Position numbers and translations under genes: made by a program. The notes under the pieces were generated by a model. It searched no databases. It was not told where the DNA came from and saw nothing but the letters and a program-made list of their open reading frames with translations. 64,000 bases of DNA from CAYFPO01 sp964345035 (GTDB taxonomy: Bacteria > Fidelibacterota > Marinisomatia > SCGC-AAA003-L08 > GCA-002704045), in assembly GCA_964345035.1 (NCBI GenBank), contig CAYFPO010000008.1:4384-68383 (forward strand), in the 5' to 3' direction. This document shows positions 19,033 through 28,591 of the stretch, one piece after another. Numbering within the stretch: position 1 is the stretch's first letter; each line of letters begins with the position of its first letter.

Positions 19033-21207
19033 TCAAAATTTATATCCAGCGTTAAATTTAAAATGATATTGAAATTCATCCTGATTATATACACTTTTAT
19101 CTCCCCAACTCAATACTAATTCCATCGGTCCTAATGGAGATATAAGAGTTACACCAAAACCATATCCAATTGAATGTTTATCAAATTCTGCATCATCCGA
19201 TTCACTGTACATCACATCATTTAATAAGATTTTGAAAAATATATCCTTTTTATATTCATATCTGTATTCGAATTGATTCAAAATACTATTGATACCAAAT
19301 AATTGATTATCGGAAAAACTGAATGATCTGTTTCTGGTATCAGAATAATGAAATAAATAGGGAAAAGAAAGATTGGTAAAATTTGAATAGTAATTTTTTA
19401 ATCTGAAGGTATGGTCGTTCACCGTGTAAAACAAGTCTGAATAAATTTCTAACCAAGAATACTCAAGAACTGAACCTGTCAATTGACCACTGTATTCAAA
19501 ATTAACGGAAAGGAGATTCCCTGTTCTTGGTAACAATATATCATCTAACAGATCCAGTTTGGAAGAAACAAATATTTTGTTAACTGGTTCATTTGTAAAT
19601 AGTGATTCATCTGTTTCGGATGATGGAATATCTGATTCTATATTTACAATTTCCTTAACATATTCAGATTCGACGAACCATTTATTTTTCAGTTGGAGCC
19701 CTACACCTGCACCTGCCATTTGGGATTGATATGTATATCTATTGATAGTACCATCTTTATTATATTGTTCAAAGGGAATCTTCAAATCATATACTCGGAT
19801 AAATGGATAAATAGGAAAATCCATTGTTCTGCTGGGATAAAACAGATTCATTGTATTTTTTCGTAATCCGACGAATTGGAACTGGTGTTCCAGCCGTAAT
19901 CCTGATATCAATAAGTCGGATAACTGGAAATCAATTACTGCAATTAATTCCAATTCTTTATCCCATTGAATGCCTAATCTCATCTTATTTGATAGATTTT
20001 CTTTTACTTTAATTACTAATCCAATCTTGTCATGAGATTCTGGATTAATTGTGAAATAGATAGTTGTAAAATATCCCAGACTATACAATTGCATGATACG
20101 GTCCTGTAGATCTACAGAGTTAAATACATCACCGATTTCAACACCCAGATTTTGTTTCAAAAAACCATCCTTGAATTTTCTGTTCCCGACAAATTCTATT
20201 GAAGAAATTGTTTTGGAAATTTTTCTGTTCTCAACATTTTCTGAAATTAAATCAATATCATTATCACAAAAGCTTACATTTTTTAATTCATGAAACAATT
20301 CAATATTTTCTAAGGCGGCAATATGCCCTAAATTATTAATTGTTTTTAATTTGGTTCTGTTGAAATTAACTGATCTGAATCCATCCAATTTGGGTCGTAT
20401 CAGGAAATCAGCCAGTTTTGCATTTTCTTCCTCGCGAGTATATTCCTGAATACTGATAACCTGTTCTAATACATCCATCGCATTTTTTAACTGTTTCCTG
20501 GATTTCCTCGGTGTACCGGCATCTACTGCAATTATTATGTCTGCACCCAGATTGATAGCAACATCAGTAGGTAGATTGTTCAATAATCCCCCATCAACAA
20601 GAAGTGAATCTCCAATAGTAACCGGGCTGAAAATTGTAGGAACTGTAAGGGAAGACCTGACTGCTTCCGTTAAGGATCCGTCACTGAATATAATTTCATT
20701 TCCTGTAACTATATCTGTAGCAATACATCTAAATGGTATTGGAAAATCATCAAAGCTTAGTGCTTGTTCGTACTCACCAAAAAGCCTGGACAATACAAGC
20801 AGTACTTTTTGTCCATGAATATACCCGATGGGGGTAACAGGTTTTACACCATCAATACCGAACTCTAATTGGTATTTTCCTGTGTCTTTTTTCTGGAAAT
20901 GTGGTAAATCCTGACGTTCGGGGGTATCGGTTAGGAGTTCATTCCAATCAAGGTCAAATGCTAATTTTTCGATTTCTTTTCCTGAATTACCGGTAGCATA
21001 TAATGCACCTACAACTGCTCCCATACTAGTACCAACAATATAATCCACTTTTATGTCCAGGGAATCCAGCATCTTTAATGTACCTATATGAGCAAATCCT
21101 CTTGCACCACCACCCGATAGCACTAATCCTACCTTTGAACAATCAGAAGTTGTACCAAATAGAAATACTGCAAATGGAACTATAGTTAACAATCGCTTTA
21201 ATTTCAA
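19033..21207 (-). CDS. Patatin-like phospholipase with POTRA domain and outer-membrane barrel
   Basis: A 724-residue protein. A signal peptide (1-20) is followed by a patatin domain: oxyanion loop SGGGARGFAHIG (31-42), nucleophile elbow GTSMG with Ser61, and the catalytic Asp in LLVDGGLLNNLP (about 205). A POTRA-like segment (about 330-410, SIEFVGNRKFKDGFLKQNLG with LQDRIMQLYSLGYFTTIYF) leads to an Omp85/Bac_surface_Ag barrel ending in an aromatic residue (NAGYKF). This is the RssA/PlpD-type architecture, in which a lipase is carried by its own barrel in the outer membrane. Both catalytic dyad residues are present, so it should be an active lipid acyl hydrolase. It is a single gene, upstream of a tRNA gene. 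Confidence 0.93.
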   Translation of the reverse strand: MKLKRLLTIVPFAVFLFGTTSDCSKVGLVLSGGGARGFAHIGTLKMLDSLDIKVDYIVGTSMGAVVGALYATGNSGKEIEKLAFDLDWNELLTDTPERQDLPHFQKKDTGKYQLEFGIDGVKPVTPIGYIHGQKVLLVLSRLFGEYEQALSFDDFPIPFRCIATDIVTGNEIIFSDGSLTEAVRSSLTVPTIFSPVTIGDSLLVDGGLLNNLPTDVAINLGADIIIAVDAGTPRKSRKQLKNAMDVLEQVISIQEYTREEENAKLADFLIRPKLDGFRSVNFNRTKLKTINNLGHIAALENIELFHELKNVSFCDNDIDLISENVENRKISKTISSIEFVGNRKFKDGFLKQNLGVEIGDVFNSVDLQDRIMQLYSLGYFTTIYFTINPESHDKIGLVIKVKENLSNKMRLGIQWDKELELIAVIDFQLSDLLISGLRLEHQFQFVGLRKNTMNLFYPSRTMDFPIYPFIRVYDLKIPFEQYNKDGTINRYTYQSQMAGAGVGLQLKNKWFVESEYVKEIVNIESDIPSSETDESLFTNEPVNKIFVSSKLDLLDDILLPRTGNLLSVNFEYSGQLTGSVLEYSWLEIYSDLFYTVNDHTFRLKNYYSNFTNLSFPYLFHYSDTRNRSFSFSDNQLFGINSILNQFEYRYEYKKDIFFKILLNDVMYSESDDAEFDKHSIGYGFGVTLISPLGPMELVLSWGDKSVYNQDEFQYHFKFNAGYKF

Positions 21208-21375
21208 TTTATACGGAATATTTTTTGAGTAATAAAATTTATAAACATTAATAATTAATCAGAATCCAAGAAAATAAATTTAGTGGAAAGTTTAGCGGGA
21301 TTTTGAAATTTTTTTTTATTAATAAAAATTTCCGGGAATCAAATAATTGATAATTGAATATTAACAAATTATCTG

Positions 21376-21447
21376 TAGCCCGTAGGGGAATCGAACCCCT
21401 GTTGCAGGGATGAAAACCCTGAGTCCTAACCACTAGACGAACGGGCC
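21376..21447 (-). tRNA. tRNA-Glu (anticodon TTC)
   Basis: The reverse strand folds as a cloverleaf: acceptor GGCCCGT / ACGGGCT (first pair G-U), D-arm with CTAGTGGTTAG, anticodon stem CAGGG/CCCTG around loop TTTTCAT giving anticodon TTC, and T-arm CAGGGGTTCGATTCCCCTA-like. The 3' CCA is not encoded. The anticodon loop and the D-arm agree with glutamate tRNAs. Confidence 0.93.
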
Positions 21448-21517
21448 AAATTAGTGGAGATTAATTTCTAACAGAGCACGAAATTTATTTCTATTAAAAA
21501 GAGCCAAACAATAATTA

Positions 21518-22405
21518 TCAGGAATTATTTTTAACAATCAGAACAGGACATTCTGCTTTTAATGCTGTTTGTATTGGTTTGCTTCCGAATATATATTTTA
21601 ATAATTCATTTTTTGAAGATTTACCCATGATAACAATATGATCAGTTCCCCCTTCTCTGATAATTACATCTACGGGATTTCCCTTCAGCATTTTAGAATC
21701 ATATGTTATTTTTTTAATTGATAAATATTTTTTAGCCCATCTTGCAGCATTTTTATACCCCTTTTTAAATTTACCTGATTTACTAACCGTTAGTGCTTCG
21801 ATATGAGAACCATACTGTCCTGAAATTATTGCTCCAAAAATTACTGCCCTTTTTGTTGCTGTTGAATCATCAACACACAAGAGAAGTTTGTATTTTTTTG
21901 TGGGATGTAAATTATTCACTATAAAAATACTTGTGTCGAGAAACTGAATAATCTTCCTGACGATCCGCTTATCGTTGGAATACCCAACTATTGCAAGTTC
22001 ATAATCCCTGTATTCCGATTCCTTTTTTAATTCCTGCAACAGAGCACCTTCTCTGAGAATTAACCGAATTTTATTCCCCGTCATTCGAGGTAAAACCATT
22101 CGAAATCTTTCTTTTTCCTGTATCAGATTTTTTGGATTGAATTCAATTTCACTTTCTTTTAAAAATCCCAATTCCTTGAGTGAATTAAATGCCCATTCCA
22201 GTACTTCTATTCCCGGATGGAAAATATCCCAGTCAGCGAGAGAATCCCTTGCCAGTGCCACATCTTTTTCATTCATACCACGAACTTTCCAACCGACGTA
22301 AATAACCGAAATATCTGCATTAAATGCATTTGCAATTGTCATTCCTATATGCAGGATGTTTTTTGATTCATTGCTTCTATCTTTGATTGCTATCAGAAAT
22401 CGCAT
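21518..22405 (-). CDS. Tandem universal stress protein
   Basis: A 295-residue cytoplasmic protein with two USP-type modules. The first starts FLIAIKDRSNESKNILHIGM and includes a charged linker; the second starts KYKLLLCVDDSTATKRAVIFG (about residue 168) and ends with the nucleotide-binding pattern VIMGKSSKNELLKYIFGSKPIQTALKAECPVLIVKN, cut here into two parts by motif: GKSSKNEL and CPVLIVKN. USPs bind ATP or act as stress and energy sensors. It follows the DASS transporter by 13 bases on the same strand, and in many bacteria USP modules accompany transporters as cytoplasmic regulators. No regulator site is visible. Confidence 0.85.
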   Translation of the reverse strand: MRFLIAIKDRSNESKNILHIGMTIANAFNADISVIYVGWKVRGMNEKDVALARDSLADWDIFHPGIEVLEWAFNSLKELGFLKESEIEFNPKNLIQEKERFRMVLPRMTGNKIRLILREGALLQELKKESEYRDYELAIVGYSNDKRIVRKIIQFLDTSIFIVNNLHPTKKYKLLLCVDDSTATKRAVIFGAIISGQYGSHIEALTVSKSGKFKKGYKNAARWAKKYLSIKKITYDSKMLKGNPVDVIIREGGTDHIVIMGKSSKNELLKYIFGSKPIQTALKAECPVLIVKNNS

Positions 22406-22418
22406 AAAAACTCTACTC

Positions 22419-23846
22419 CTATTTGAAGTTTGTAAACCGGATCATAAATGGCCAGTAAAATAAAATTATACAAATTAATGTTACCAAAGATGCCAATCCC
22501 ATTCTCCATCCGGCTTTTAAAAAGTCGGATATTTTCACCATCCCTGAAGAATATATGATCATACATGCTGGTGCTGCAACAGCGGAAAAATATCCAAATG
22601 CGGATGCAATTACTGCTGACATCCCCATAAATAGCGGATGACCTCCCATACTCAATACGATTGGACTGAATACAGCCATAGTTCCGCTGGAACTCATGAT
22701 ATTTGAAAAGAAAGCAGTAAGAAAAATTGAGAAAAGATATCTTGCTTGTTCAATTTGATCAATAACACCACCCATTAATACGATTACAGATTCACCTATC
22801 CAGGCAGCAACACCAGTGCTTTTCATTTGGACACCAAGTGAAATTGTACCGGCGAATAGGAGAATGACCCCCCAATTAGTTCCTCTGCTAACTTCATTCC
22901 ATTCTACCAGCCCTGATGCCAGATACAGAAATGCTCCGCCAATAGCAATAATGCCCATTCCAAACTTTTCATTCAGAAATATCCAGCAGATCAACGTTAT
23001 GGAAAAAATGATAATGGTGAAAATTTCATTACCAGTAATAGTACCTTTTCTTGCAACCTGAATTCTTAGTTTTCTGACTGCAGTATCAAGAATTTTATAT
23101 TCAGGTTTAAATACTTTCAGCAATATCCAAGTTGTGTAAATTATGCCAATAACAACCATTGGATATGCAAGAATCATCCATTGGAAATAGGACAATGTAA
23201 TTCCGGCTTCTGTTAGAGATCTCCAATATTCTATCATAATTGCGTTTCGCGCACCGCCTGATGGAGTTCCTACGCTTCCCACAGTTGCACCGTAGGCTAT
23301 GGAAAAGAGAAGTAATACTGTCAGATTTGGTATTTTTTTCCTTCCAGATGCAAATTTTATCAAGGTCAATCCCATAGGCAACATCATGGCTACTACAGTA
23401 TGTTCTCCGATAAAGGATGCAAGAAGTGCTGAGATAGATGTAAATCCAATTACAATATTCTGAACTTTGTTTCCTGTAATCTGTATTATTCCCAAAGCAA
23501 GCCTGCTGCTGAGTCCTTGGTGAACAATTGCCACAGCCATCATCAATGATCCCATGATAAAAAATACGGCATCACTCATAAATGAATCTGCTACATCAGA
23601 TGGATTTGCAATTCGAAAGGATACTTCTAATACAGCTATCAACAATGCGATTGCAGGCAGCGGTAAAGGTTCTGTTATGATCATCAGTATCACTATTACC
23701 ATGATGATTAATGTCCGGTAACCGCTCTCTGAAATTGAGGTTGGATATGGAAGCCAATACATTGCAGCACCAACAAAAATTATTGCAAGAAGCCATCGCT
23801 TCTGTTGAAACCAATACAGTAAATTCCGTAGAAATTCGTTAATCAA
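22419..23846 (-). CDS. DASS/SLC13-family anion:sodium symporter
   Basis: A 475-residue inner-membrane protein with about 12 hydrophobic segments. It has the family's two pseudo-symmetric halves: FIGEHTVVAMMLPMGL in the first and FFSNIMSSSGTMAVFSPIVL in the second, corresponding to the two anion/Na+ binding hairpins (usually SNT). GATVGSVGTPSGGARNAIM also fits the family. DASS carriers import dicarboxylates, citrate or sulfate; the substrate cannot be read from sequence. It lies 63 bases after glcF and before the USP gene, all on the same strand, so import of a hydroxyacid that feeds the GlcDEF enzymes is a reasonable inference. Confidence 0.87.
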   Translation of the reverse strand: MINEFLRNLLYWFQQKRWLLAIIFVGAAMYWLPYPTSISESGYRTLIIMVIVILMIITEPLPLPAIALLIAVLEVSFRIANPSDVADSFMSDAVFFIMGSLMMAVAIVHQGLSSRLALGIIQITGNKVQNIVIGFTSISALLASFIGEHTVVAMMLPMGLTLIKFASGRKKIPNLTVLLLFSIAYGATVGSVGTPSGGARNAIMIEYWRSLTEAGITLSYFQWMILAYPMVVIGIIYTTWILLKVFKPEYKILDTAVRKLRIQVARKGTITGNEIFTIIIFSITLICWIFLNEKFGMGIIAIGGAFLYLASGLVEWNEVSRGTNWGVILLFAGTISLGVQMKSTGVAAWIGESVIVLMGGVIDQIEQARYLFSIFLTAFFSNIMSSSGTMAVFSPIVLSMGGHPLFMGMSAVIASAFGYFSAVAAPACMIIYSSGMVKISDFLKAGWRMGLASLVTLICIILFYWPFMIRFTNFK

Positions 23847-23909
23847 CTTGTGTGATTTCCTTGTACATAAACCTGATTAAATTTACATTCTACCAATTCT
23901 CTAATAAAA

Positions 23910-25139
23910 TCAATTATCTTTGAACACATTGGAAAAATTTTTGTCTTCCTTATATTTTTTATACAGGATTTCAGAAATATGTAAGACAGGAATTTTTAAA
24001 TTATTATTTTTACACCCCTTTTCCAATTGTAGTTGACAACCAGGATTTGCTGTAACTATTGAATTGATATTTGAAAAATTCCCGATAGTATTTATTTTTC
24101 TTTGTAAAATTTCTTCAGAATGTCCGGGTTCTGAAAACACATAACTCCCTGCTGCACCACAACAAAGATTTTCGTCAAAATTCTCCACAATATTAAATCC
24201 CATTTGTTTTAATATTTTTTTTGGATTATCGTTAATTTTTTGAGCGTGAACCAAATGACATGGAGCATCATAAAATATTTCTTCATTTACAAAATTTGTA
24301 TGGGGTATTTTCATGTCAATTTCACACAAAATTTCTGTAAAATCCTTGACTTTTGTAACAAATTCAGTTGAATCAACAGATTTCAACTCAGCTCCACAAC
24401 CTGCAGAATTTGTAATTACAGTATCATATTTTGAAAAAACTTTCTGGTTTTTTAAATGATTGATTTCCATATTTAGTCTATTCCCAAGGTGATGATCCAA
24501 TGCACCACAGCACACCTGGTTTTTGGGGATGTGTACTTCAAATCCATTCCATTGTAATATTTTGGTGGTCGCTTCATGAACATTTCCAAAGAAACCATCC
24601 ATTATACATCCATAAAAAAAAGCAACATCTCCCCTTTTTTTGCCTATTGCCGGTAAGACCAATGGTGTGTTTTCTGAAAACGAGTTCCATTGCAATTTTG
24701 GTATACCTTTCAAATTATTAAATATGGGATGAGCAATTTTTGTGAGGATTTCTTTTATTTGAAGAATTTGTAAAATCCATAGAAATTTGTGAATGAATTT
24801 CATTCCATATTTAGAGGTTACTAATTTGATGAGGAATTTTGGAATAGTTTTACTATTTGTATAACTGAATCCGTATTTTTTTCTGGTTTCATCCAACACT
24901 AAATCATACTCTACTCCTGATGGACAGGCAGACACACAACCTCTACAATCCAAGCAGGTATCTAAATGTCTATATGCCGATATTTTTTCATTCCTTTTGT
25001 GAACCATTTTCATGATCATCAATCTTCCACGCGGACTTTCAGATTCTAAGCCAGTTGTCAAATAAGTTGGACAATCAGACAAACATAATCCACAATGAAC
25101 ACAATCATCAAGTTTGTTGAAAATCTCATTCATCTGCAA
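23910..25139 (-). CDS. glcF: Glycolate/lactate-type oxidase iron-sulfur subunit GlcF
   Basis: A 409-residue iron-sulfur protein, close to the E. coli GlcF length. The N-terminus has two 4Fe-4S ferredoxin motifs: CVHCGLCLSDCPTYL (about 14-28) and CLDCRGCVSACPSGV (about 61-75). Two CCG (cysteine-rich) domains follow, with NQVCCGALDHH and NLCCGAAGSY as their signature CCG turns. It passes electrons from the flavin subunits to the quinone pool at the inner membrane. The start codon overlaps the glcE stop by 10 bases, and glcE overlaps glcD, so the order is glcD-glcE-glcF. Whether the substrate is glycolate or another 2-hydroxy acid is not settled by the sequence. Confidence 0.9.
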   Translation of the reverse strand: MQMNEIFNKLDDCVHCGLCLSDCPTYLTTGLESESPRGRLMIMKMVHKRNEKISAYRHLDTCLDCRGCVSACPSGVEYDLVLDETRKKYGFSYTNSKTIPKFLIKLVTSKYGMKFIHKFLWILQILQIKEILTKIAHPIFNNLKGIPKLQWNSFSENTPLVLPAIGKKRGDVAFFYGCIMDGFFGNVHEATTKILQWNGFEVHIPKNQVCCGALDHHLGNRLNMEINHLKNQKVFSKYDTVITNSAGCGAELKSVDSTEFVTKVKDFTEILCEIDMKIPHTNFVNEEIFYDAPCHLVHAQKINDNPKKILKQMGFNIVENFDENLCCGAAGSYVFSEPGHSEEILQRKINTIGNFSNINSIVTANPGCQLQLEKGCKNNNLKIPVLHISEILYKKYKEDKNFSNVFKDN

Positions 25140-25984
25140 GTATTGTAGATCGGATATCTATTTTTTGGATCAAAAATCTGTTTCATTGATTGTATGTATT
25201 CAATATGCTCACAAACCTGGGGGATTGGTTTTCCATTTTGAAATCTGAAAATATTGTATTGGCTGTTTTTAAGATTCTCGAAAATCATTTCAGTATTTAA
25301 TTGATCATGTATTACAATATCCACCATACCTAATTTTGGAAAAATCCTAAAATCAGACAAATATTTCTCAACTTTTAGAAGAAATGACTCAACTTCCGAT
25401 GGCAATAATACAATTCTAATTCCATATTGAAAATTGGTGTTTTCTTGTAATCCTACTTCTCTGAACTCTTGCCCGGGAATTTTTTCTGAATTTACATTTA
25501 GAGTTACAGACTTATTTCTGGTAATTATTTGCAGTCCTGAGCATTGGTTAGTTTTACTGAATTCAATAGTTTCACTCAACCGCATCTCTGTAGAAATAAA
25601 TGATTTTATTTTTTGGGAAACAGGATATAATTTAAAAACAGCAAATTTAATTTTTCCCAGTGAACCTTGTGCTCCGATCAAAATTCTTGTAAGGTCATAT
25701 CCAGCAACATTTTTCATTACATCGGAACCAGATTGGATTGTTCCATGGCCGGTTTCTAATTCAGTGTTCAATAACCATTTCTTAATTGTTCCGAAATAAT
25801 GGGAATAGGTTCCAATCAAATTAAAATTTACAGCATCCATAATGGTAACATCTTTATCAAAGGGACCAATTGGAATCATTTGATTTTTTTCTGATAAAAT
25901 TTCCTGAATTTCATTTACATTTCCATCTCCGGAAACTGTTGCAGTCAGATTGGCAGGTTGATGGGTAATGACGGGATTACTCAT
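25130..25984 (-). CDS. glcE: GlcE-like FAD-binding subunit, N-terminally reduced
   Basis: A 284-residue protein, shorter than GlcE of E. coli (about 350). The conserved GSDVMKNVAGYDLTRILIGAQ is present, with GSLGKIKFAVFKLYP after it; these are the GlcE/VAO-type FAD signatures. The start is fixed by a 4-base overlap with glcD, and the first residues already align with the middle of the PP-binding subdomain. The glycine-rich FAD loop (QGGGSK-like) and the usual GGxxA segment are not seen. It may therefore have lost FAD binding and act as a structural partner, or it may bind FAD poorly. It sits between glcD and glcF in the usual order. Confidence 0.82.
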   Translation of the reverse strand: MSNPVITHQPANLTATVSGDGNVNEIQEILSEKNQMIPIGPFDKDVTIMDAVNFNLIGTYSHYFGTIKKWLLNTELETGHGTIQSGSDVMKNVAGYDLTRILIGAQGSLGKIKFAVFKLYPVSQKIKSFISTEMRLSETIEFSKTNQCSGLQIITRNKSVTLNVNSEKIPGQEFREVGLQENTNFQYGIRIVLLPSEVESFLLKVEKYLSDFRIFPKLGMVDIVIHDQLNTEMIFENLKNSQYNIFRFQNGKPIPQVCEHIEYIQSMKQIFDPKNRYPIYNTCR

Positions 25985-27405
25985 AACTCTGAGTATCCAT
26001 TTAATATATTCAGCTCACCACAGCTTCCCTTAGTTGGAAATATTTTTCCCGGATTATTGAGGTTGTCCGGATCGAAAATTCTTTTAATTTCCCTCATAAT
26101 TTTTAGTTGAATTGGATTAAACATTCTCGGTATAAGGTTCTTTTTTTCTGTTCCTATACCATGTTCACCTGTCAATGAACCGCCAAAATCAAGACAGAGC
26201 TGAAGAATCTCTGTAGAACAATCGATTACAGATACTAACTGGGACTTTATTCCAGGATCATATAATATTAATGGATGGATATTTCCATCACCTGCATGAC
26301 AAAGATTTGCAATTTGTAATTTAAATTTATCCCCAATTGTATATATTTCCTGTAATAAATCTGTCAAACGATGTCTTGGTACCACACCATCATTCGTATA
26401 ATATGCAGGAGCTAATAATCCCATTGCACCGGCTGCATGCTTCCTGCCTTTCCATAATTTTTCCCTTTGAACTTTATCATCAGCTTTCAAAGGTTTATCT
26501 GAAACATACTTACTGGCTATTTTTATTAGGAGGTTTGATTCTTCTTTTACTTTCTCAATTTCTCCATCAAGTTCAATCAACAGTACTGCCTCAGCATTTA
26601 TTGGATATCCTGCTCTCATTTTCTTTTCAACTGCACGAATACACAGATTATCCATAAATTCAAGCGCAGCAGGAATAATTCCTGATTTGAGTATATCAGA
26701 AACCATGTCAGTAGCTTTGTGTGTGTGTGAAAACAACATTAAAAAAGTTACAGCAGTTTCAGGTATCGGAGTAAGTTCAACAGTGATCTCTGTCGTAATA
26801 CCCAACGTTCCTTCAGATCCTGTGAACAAACTGGAAAAATCAAATCCATTCTGATAGCGTAATTTGTTACCAAATGCAACGGTAGAACCATTCGGTAATA
26901 CTATTTTCTGTCCTAAAATATGATGTGTTGTGACACCATATTTAAGAGTGTGGGGTCCTCCGGCATTTTCTGCTGTATTCCCTCCAATTGTGCTGACAAT
27001 CTGGCTGGATGGATCAGGTGCAAAATGCAATCCGTATTCCCTGACGACCTGAGAAAGATGCATATTAACAACCCCTGGCTGAACGACAGCAATACGGTTG
27101 GGTATATCTAATTCTAAAATATTATTCATCTTACTGAGCTGAATAATTACACCACCATCAGAGACTGCTCCTCCGCTTAATCCGGTTCCGGCACCCCTGG
27201 CTGTAAATGGAATTTTGAAAACATTGCAAAGTTTTATAATTTGAATAACCTGTTCTGTAGTTTCCGGTAGAATGACCAAACCAGGTATAGTTGCATTCAG
27301 TTGAAGTCCGTCAGATGCGTATAATTTTAATTCATCATGGTGTAAAATTATGCTGTCTGGATGAAAACTTTTTTTTAATTCCTCAATGAAGGTAATAGAG
27401 ATCAT
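25981..27405 (-). CDS. glcD: Glycolate/D-lactate oxidase FAD-linked subunit GlcD
   Basis: A 474-residue flavoprotein of the VAO/PCMH family. The FAD-binding motif PFTARGAGTGLSGGAV lies near residue 65, followed by GGNTAENAGGPHTLKYGVTT, GSEGTLGITTEITV, and the C-terminal substrate region HAGDGNIHPLILYD, GGSLTGEHGIGTEKK and FDPDNLNNPGKIFP. These match GlcD and D-lactate dehydrogenases, which oxidise 2-hydroxyacids to 2-ketoacids. It is the first gene of the minus-strand unit glcD-glcE-glcF-transporter-USP, and the divergent gap to the next plus-strand gene (84 bases) holds its promoter. Confidence 0.94.
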   Translation of the reverse strand: MISITFIEELKKSFHPDSIILHHDELKLYASDGLQLNATIPGLVILPETTEQVIQIIKLCNVFKIPFTARGAGTGLSGGAVSDGGVIIQLSKMNNILELDIPNRIAVVQPGVVNMHLSQVVREYGLHFAPDPSSQIVSTIGGNTAENAGGPHTLKYGVTTHHILGQKIVLPNGSTVAFGNKLRYQNGFDFSSLFTGSEGTLGITTEITVELTPIPETAVTFLMLFSHTHKATDMVSDILKSGIIPAALEFMDNLCIRAVEKKMRAGYPINAEAVLLIELDGEIEKVKEESNLLIKIASKYVSDKPLKADDKVQREKLWKGRKHAAGAMGLLAPAYYTNDGVVPRHRLTDLLQEIYTIGDKFKLQIANLCHAGDGNIHPLILYDPGIKSQLVSVIDCSTEILQLCLDFGGSLTGEHGIGTEKKNLIPRMFNPIQLKIMREIKRIFDPDNLNNPGKIFPTKGSCGELNILNGYSEL

Positions 27406-27489
27406 TTATACTAATCTTAATTCTTTCAATTTTCTCTTAACAATTGTATGAAAAACTAATGTATTTTCCCAACCATTATACGATAAAAA

Positions 27490-28461
27490 ATGAATCCATA
27501 TACTGTAATAAAAAAACAATTATTAGTCTTTATATCAATTATATTATTAGGGCAAGGGTGTGTCGAACATTTATTTTTCATTTCTGTTTCTTCAAATGGA
27601 GATTATACATTTCAATATAATGGGAAAGGTGATTTGGAAGACCTCACCAATTCAGACTTTTCTGTACCCAGAAGTAATGGATGGAATATTATTTCAAATT
27701 TTGTTGAACATGAAAATTCATACATTTTTTCTTCCCAAAAGAAATTTGAAAAAAATGAGAGGTTTCCAGATAGTTTTTTTGACAGTGATACCATACCATA
27801 TTATTCATTACTAAAGCATCCAACGGATATTGGAATGGATAATTATTTTATATTTACCAGGTTTCATTTTAATTGTATTTTCAAAAATAGAGAAGTTACT
27901 TCAAGATATCCTAAACTTGGAGAATTTATTCTGAATCCGGACAATCCACCGGAAGGATGGATTAAAGAATCTTTTTCATCTCTGTTGAACATGACGCTTG
28001 ATGCGGTAAATCCGGGGTTTAATAAATACCCCATATTGAAAAATGAATTAACTTCGTGGTTAAATGGTAATATCATGATATTATCAGATTCAATATTATT
28101 TGTAAATATGGACTATTATCGTAAAGAAGGATTAAAAATTTTAAAGGATGGTACACCATCAACCGAAGGTAAAATTGATTCCATATTTTACAAATTTGAA
28201 AGTGAAGCAAAAATTACACTGGATTTGATGGATGATCAGTTTAAATATCAGGTGTCTATACCAGGAAAATTAAATAGTTTTAATGCAGATTCCCTTTCCG
28301 GAGATACTCTTTTCTGGGAATTTAACCTTCAGAATTTTATGGATACTGATGTTGTTATGACCGCAAATAGTTATATATTTTATAGAGGGAGACTTCTATT
28401 TTGTTTAATTTTTGTCACTCTAATAATTGTGTTTTACCGAAATCGAGGTTTAAATAAATAA
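27490..28461 (+). CDS. Unrecognised envelope protein with lipobox and C-terminal membrane helix
   Basis: A 323-residue protein. The N-terminus has a hydrophobic segment ending ISIILLGQGC, a plausible lipobox (Cys24). The middle has a mostly beta-rich sequence with many aromatics and Asp/Ser. The C-terminus holds one hydrophobic helix (RLLFCLIFVTLIIVFY) and a short basic tail (RNRGLNK), so the bulk is exposed outside the inner membrane with its tail in the cytoplasm. If lipidated, it would be tethered at both ends. I do not recognise a family. It lies 131 bases before the FliF/FliG-like gene on the same strand and may belong to that unit, though a promoter in the gap cannot be ruled out. Confidence 0.7.
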   Translation: MNPYTVIKKQLLVFISIILLGQGCVEHLFFISVSSNGDYTFQYNGKGDLEDLTNSDFSVPRSNGWNIISNFVEHENSYIFSSQKKFEKNERFPDSFFDSDTIPYYSLLKHPTDIGMDNYFIFTRFHFNCIFKNREVTSRYPKLGEFILNPDNPPEGWIKESFSSLLNMTLDAVNPGFNKYPILKNELTSWLNGNIMILSDSILFVNMDYYRKEGLKILKDGTPSTEGKIDSIFYKFESEAKITLDLMDDQFKYQVSIPGKLNSFNADSLSGDTLFWEFNLQNFMDTDVVMTANSYIFYRGRLLFCLIFVTLIIVFYRNRGLNK

Positions 28462-28591
28462 AATAACCATTTTTTTTCATGTCTAAAAATGAAATAAATA
28501 CTTGTGGGGTTTAAAAACTATTTTTGTTTATATTGTCAGGAGTATAAATAAGTTAATTGACTGTCGAAAATAGTAAATATATGGGAATAAT

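Noticed and set aside
28502..28526. TATTTTTG with a TTG upstream, like a Bacteroidota-type promoter before the FliG-like gene
   Set aside because: The spacing between the two boxes (14 bases) is shorter than the usual 17-23, and such motifs are frequent in AT-rich DNA.
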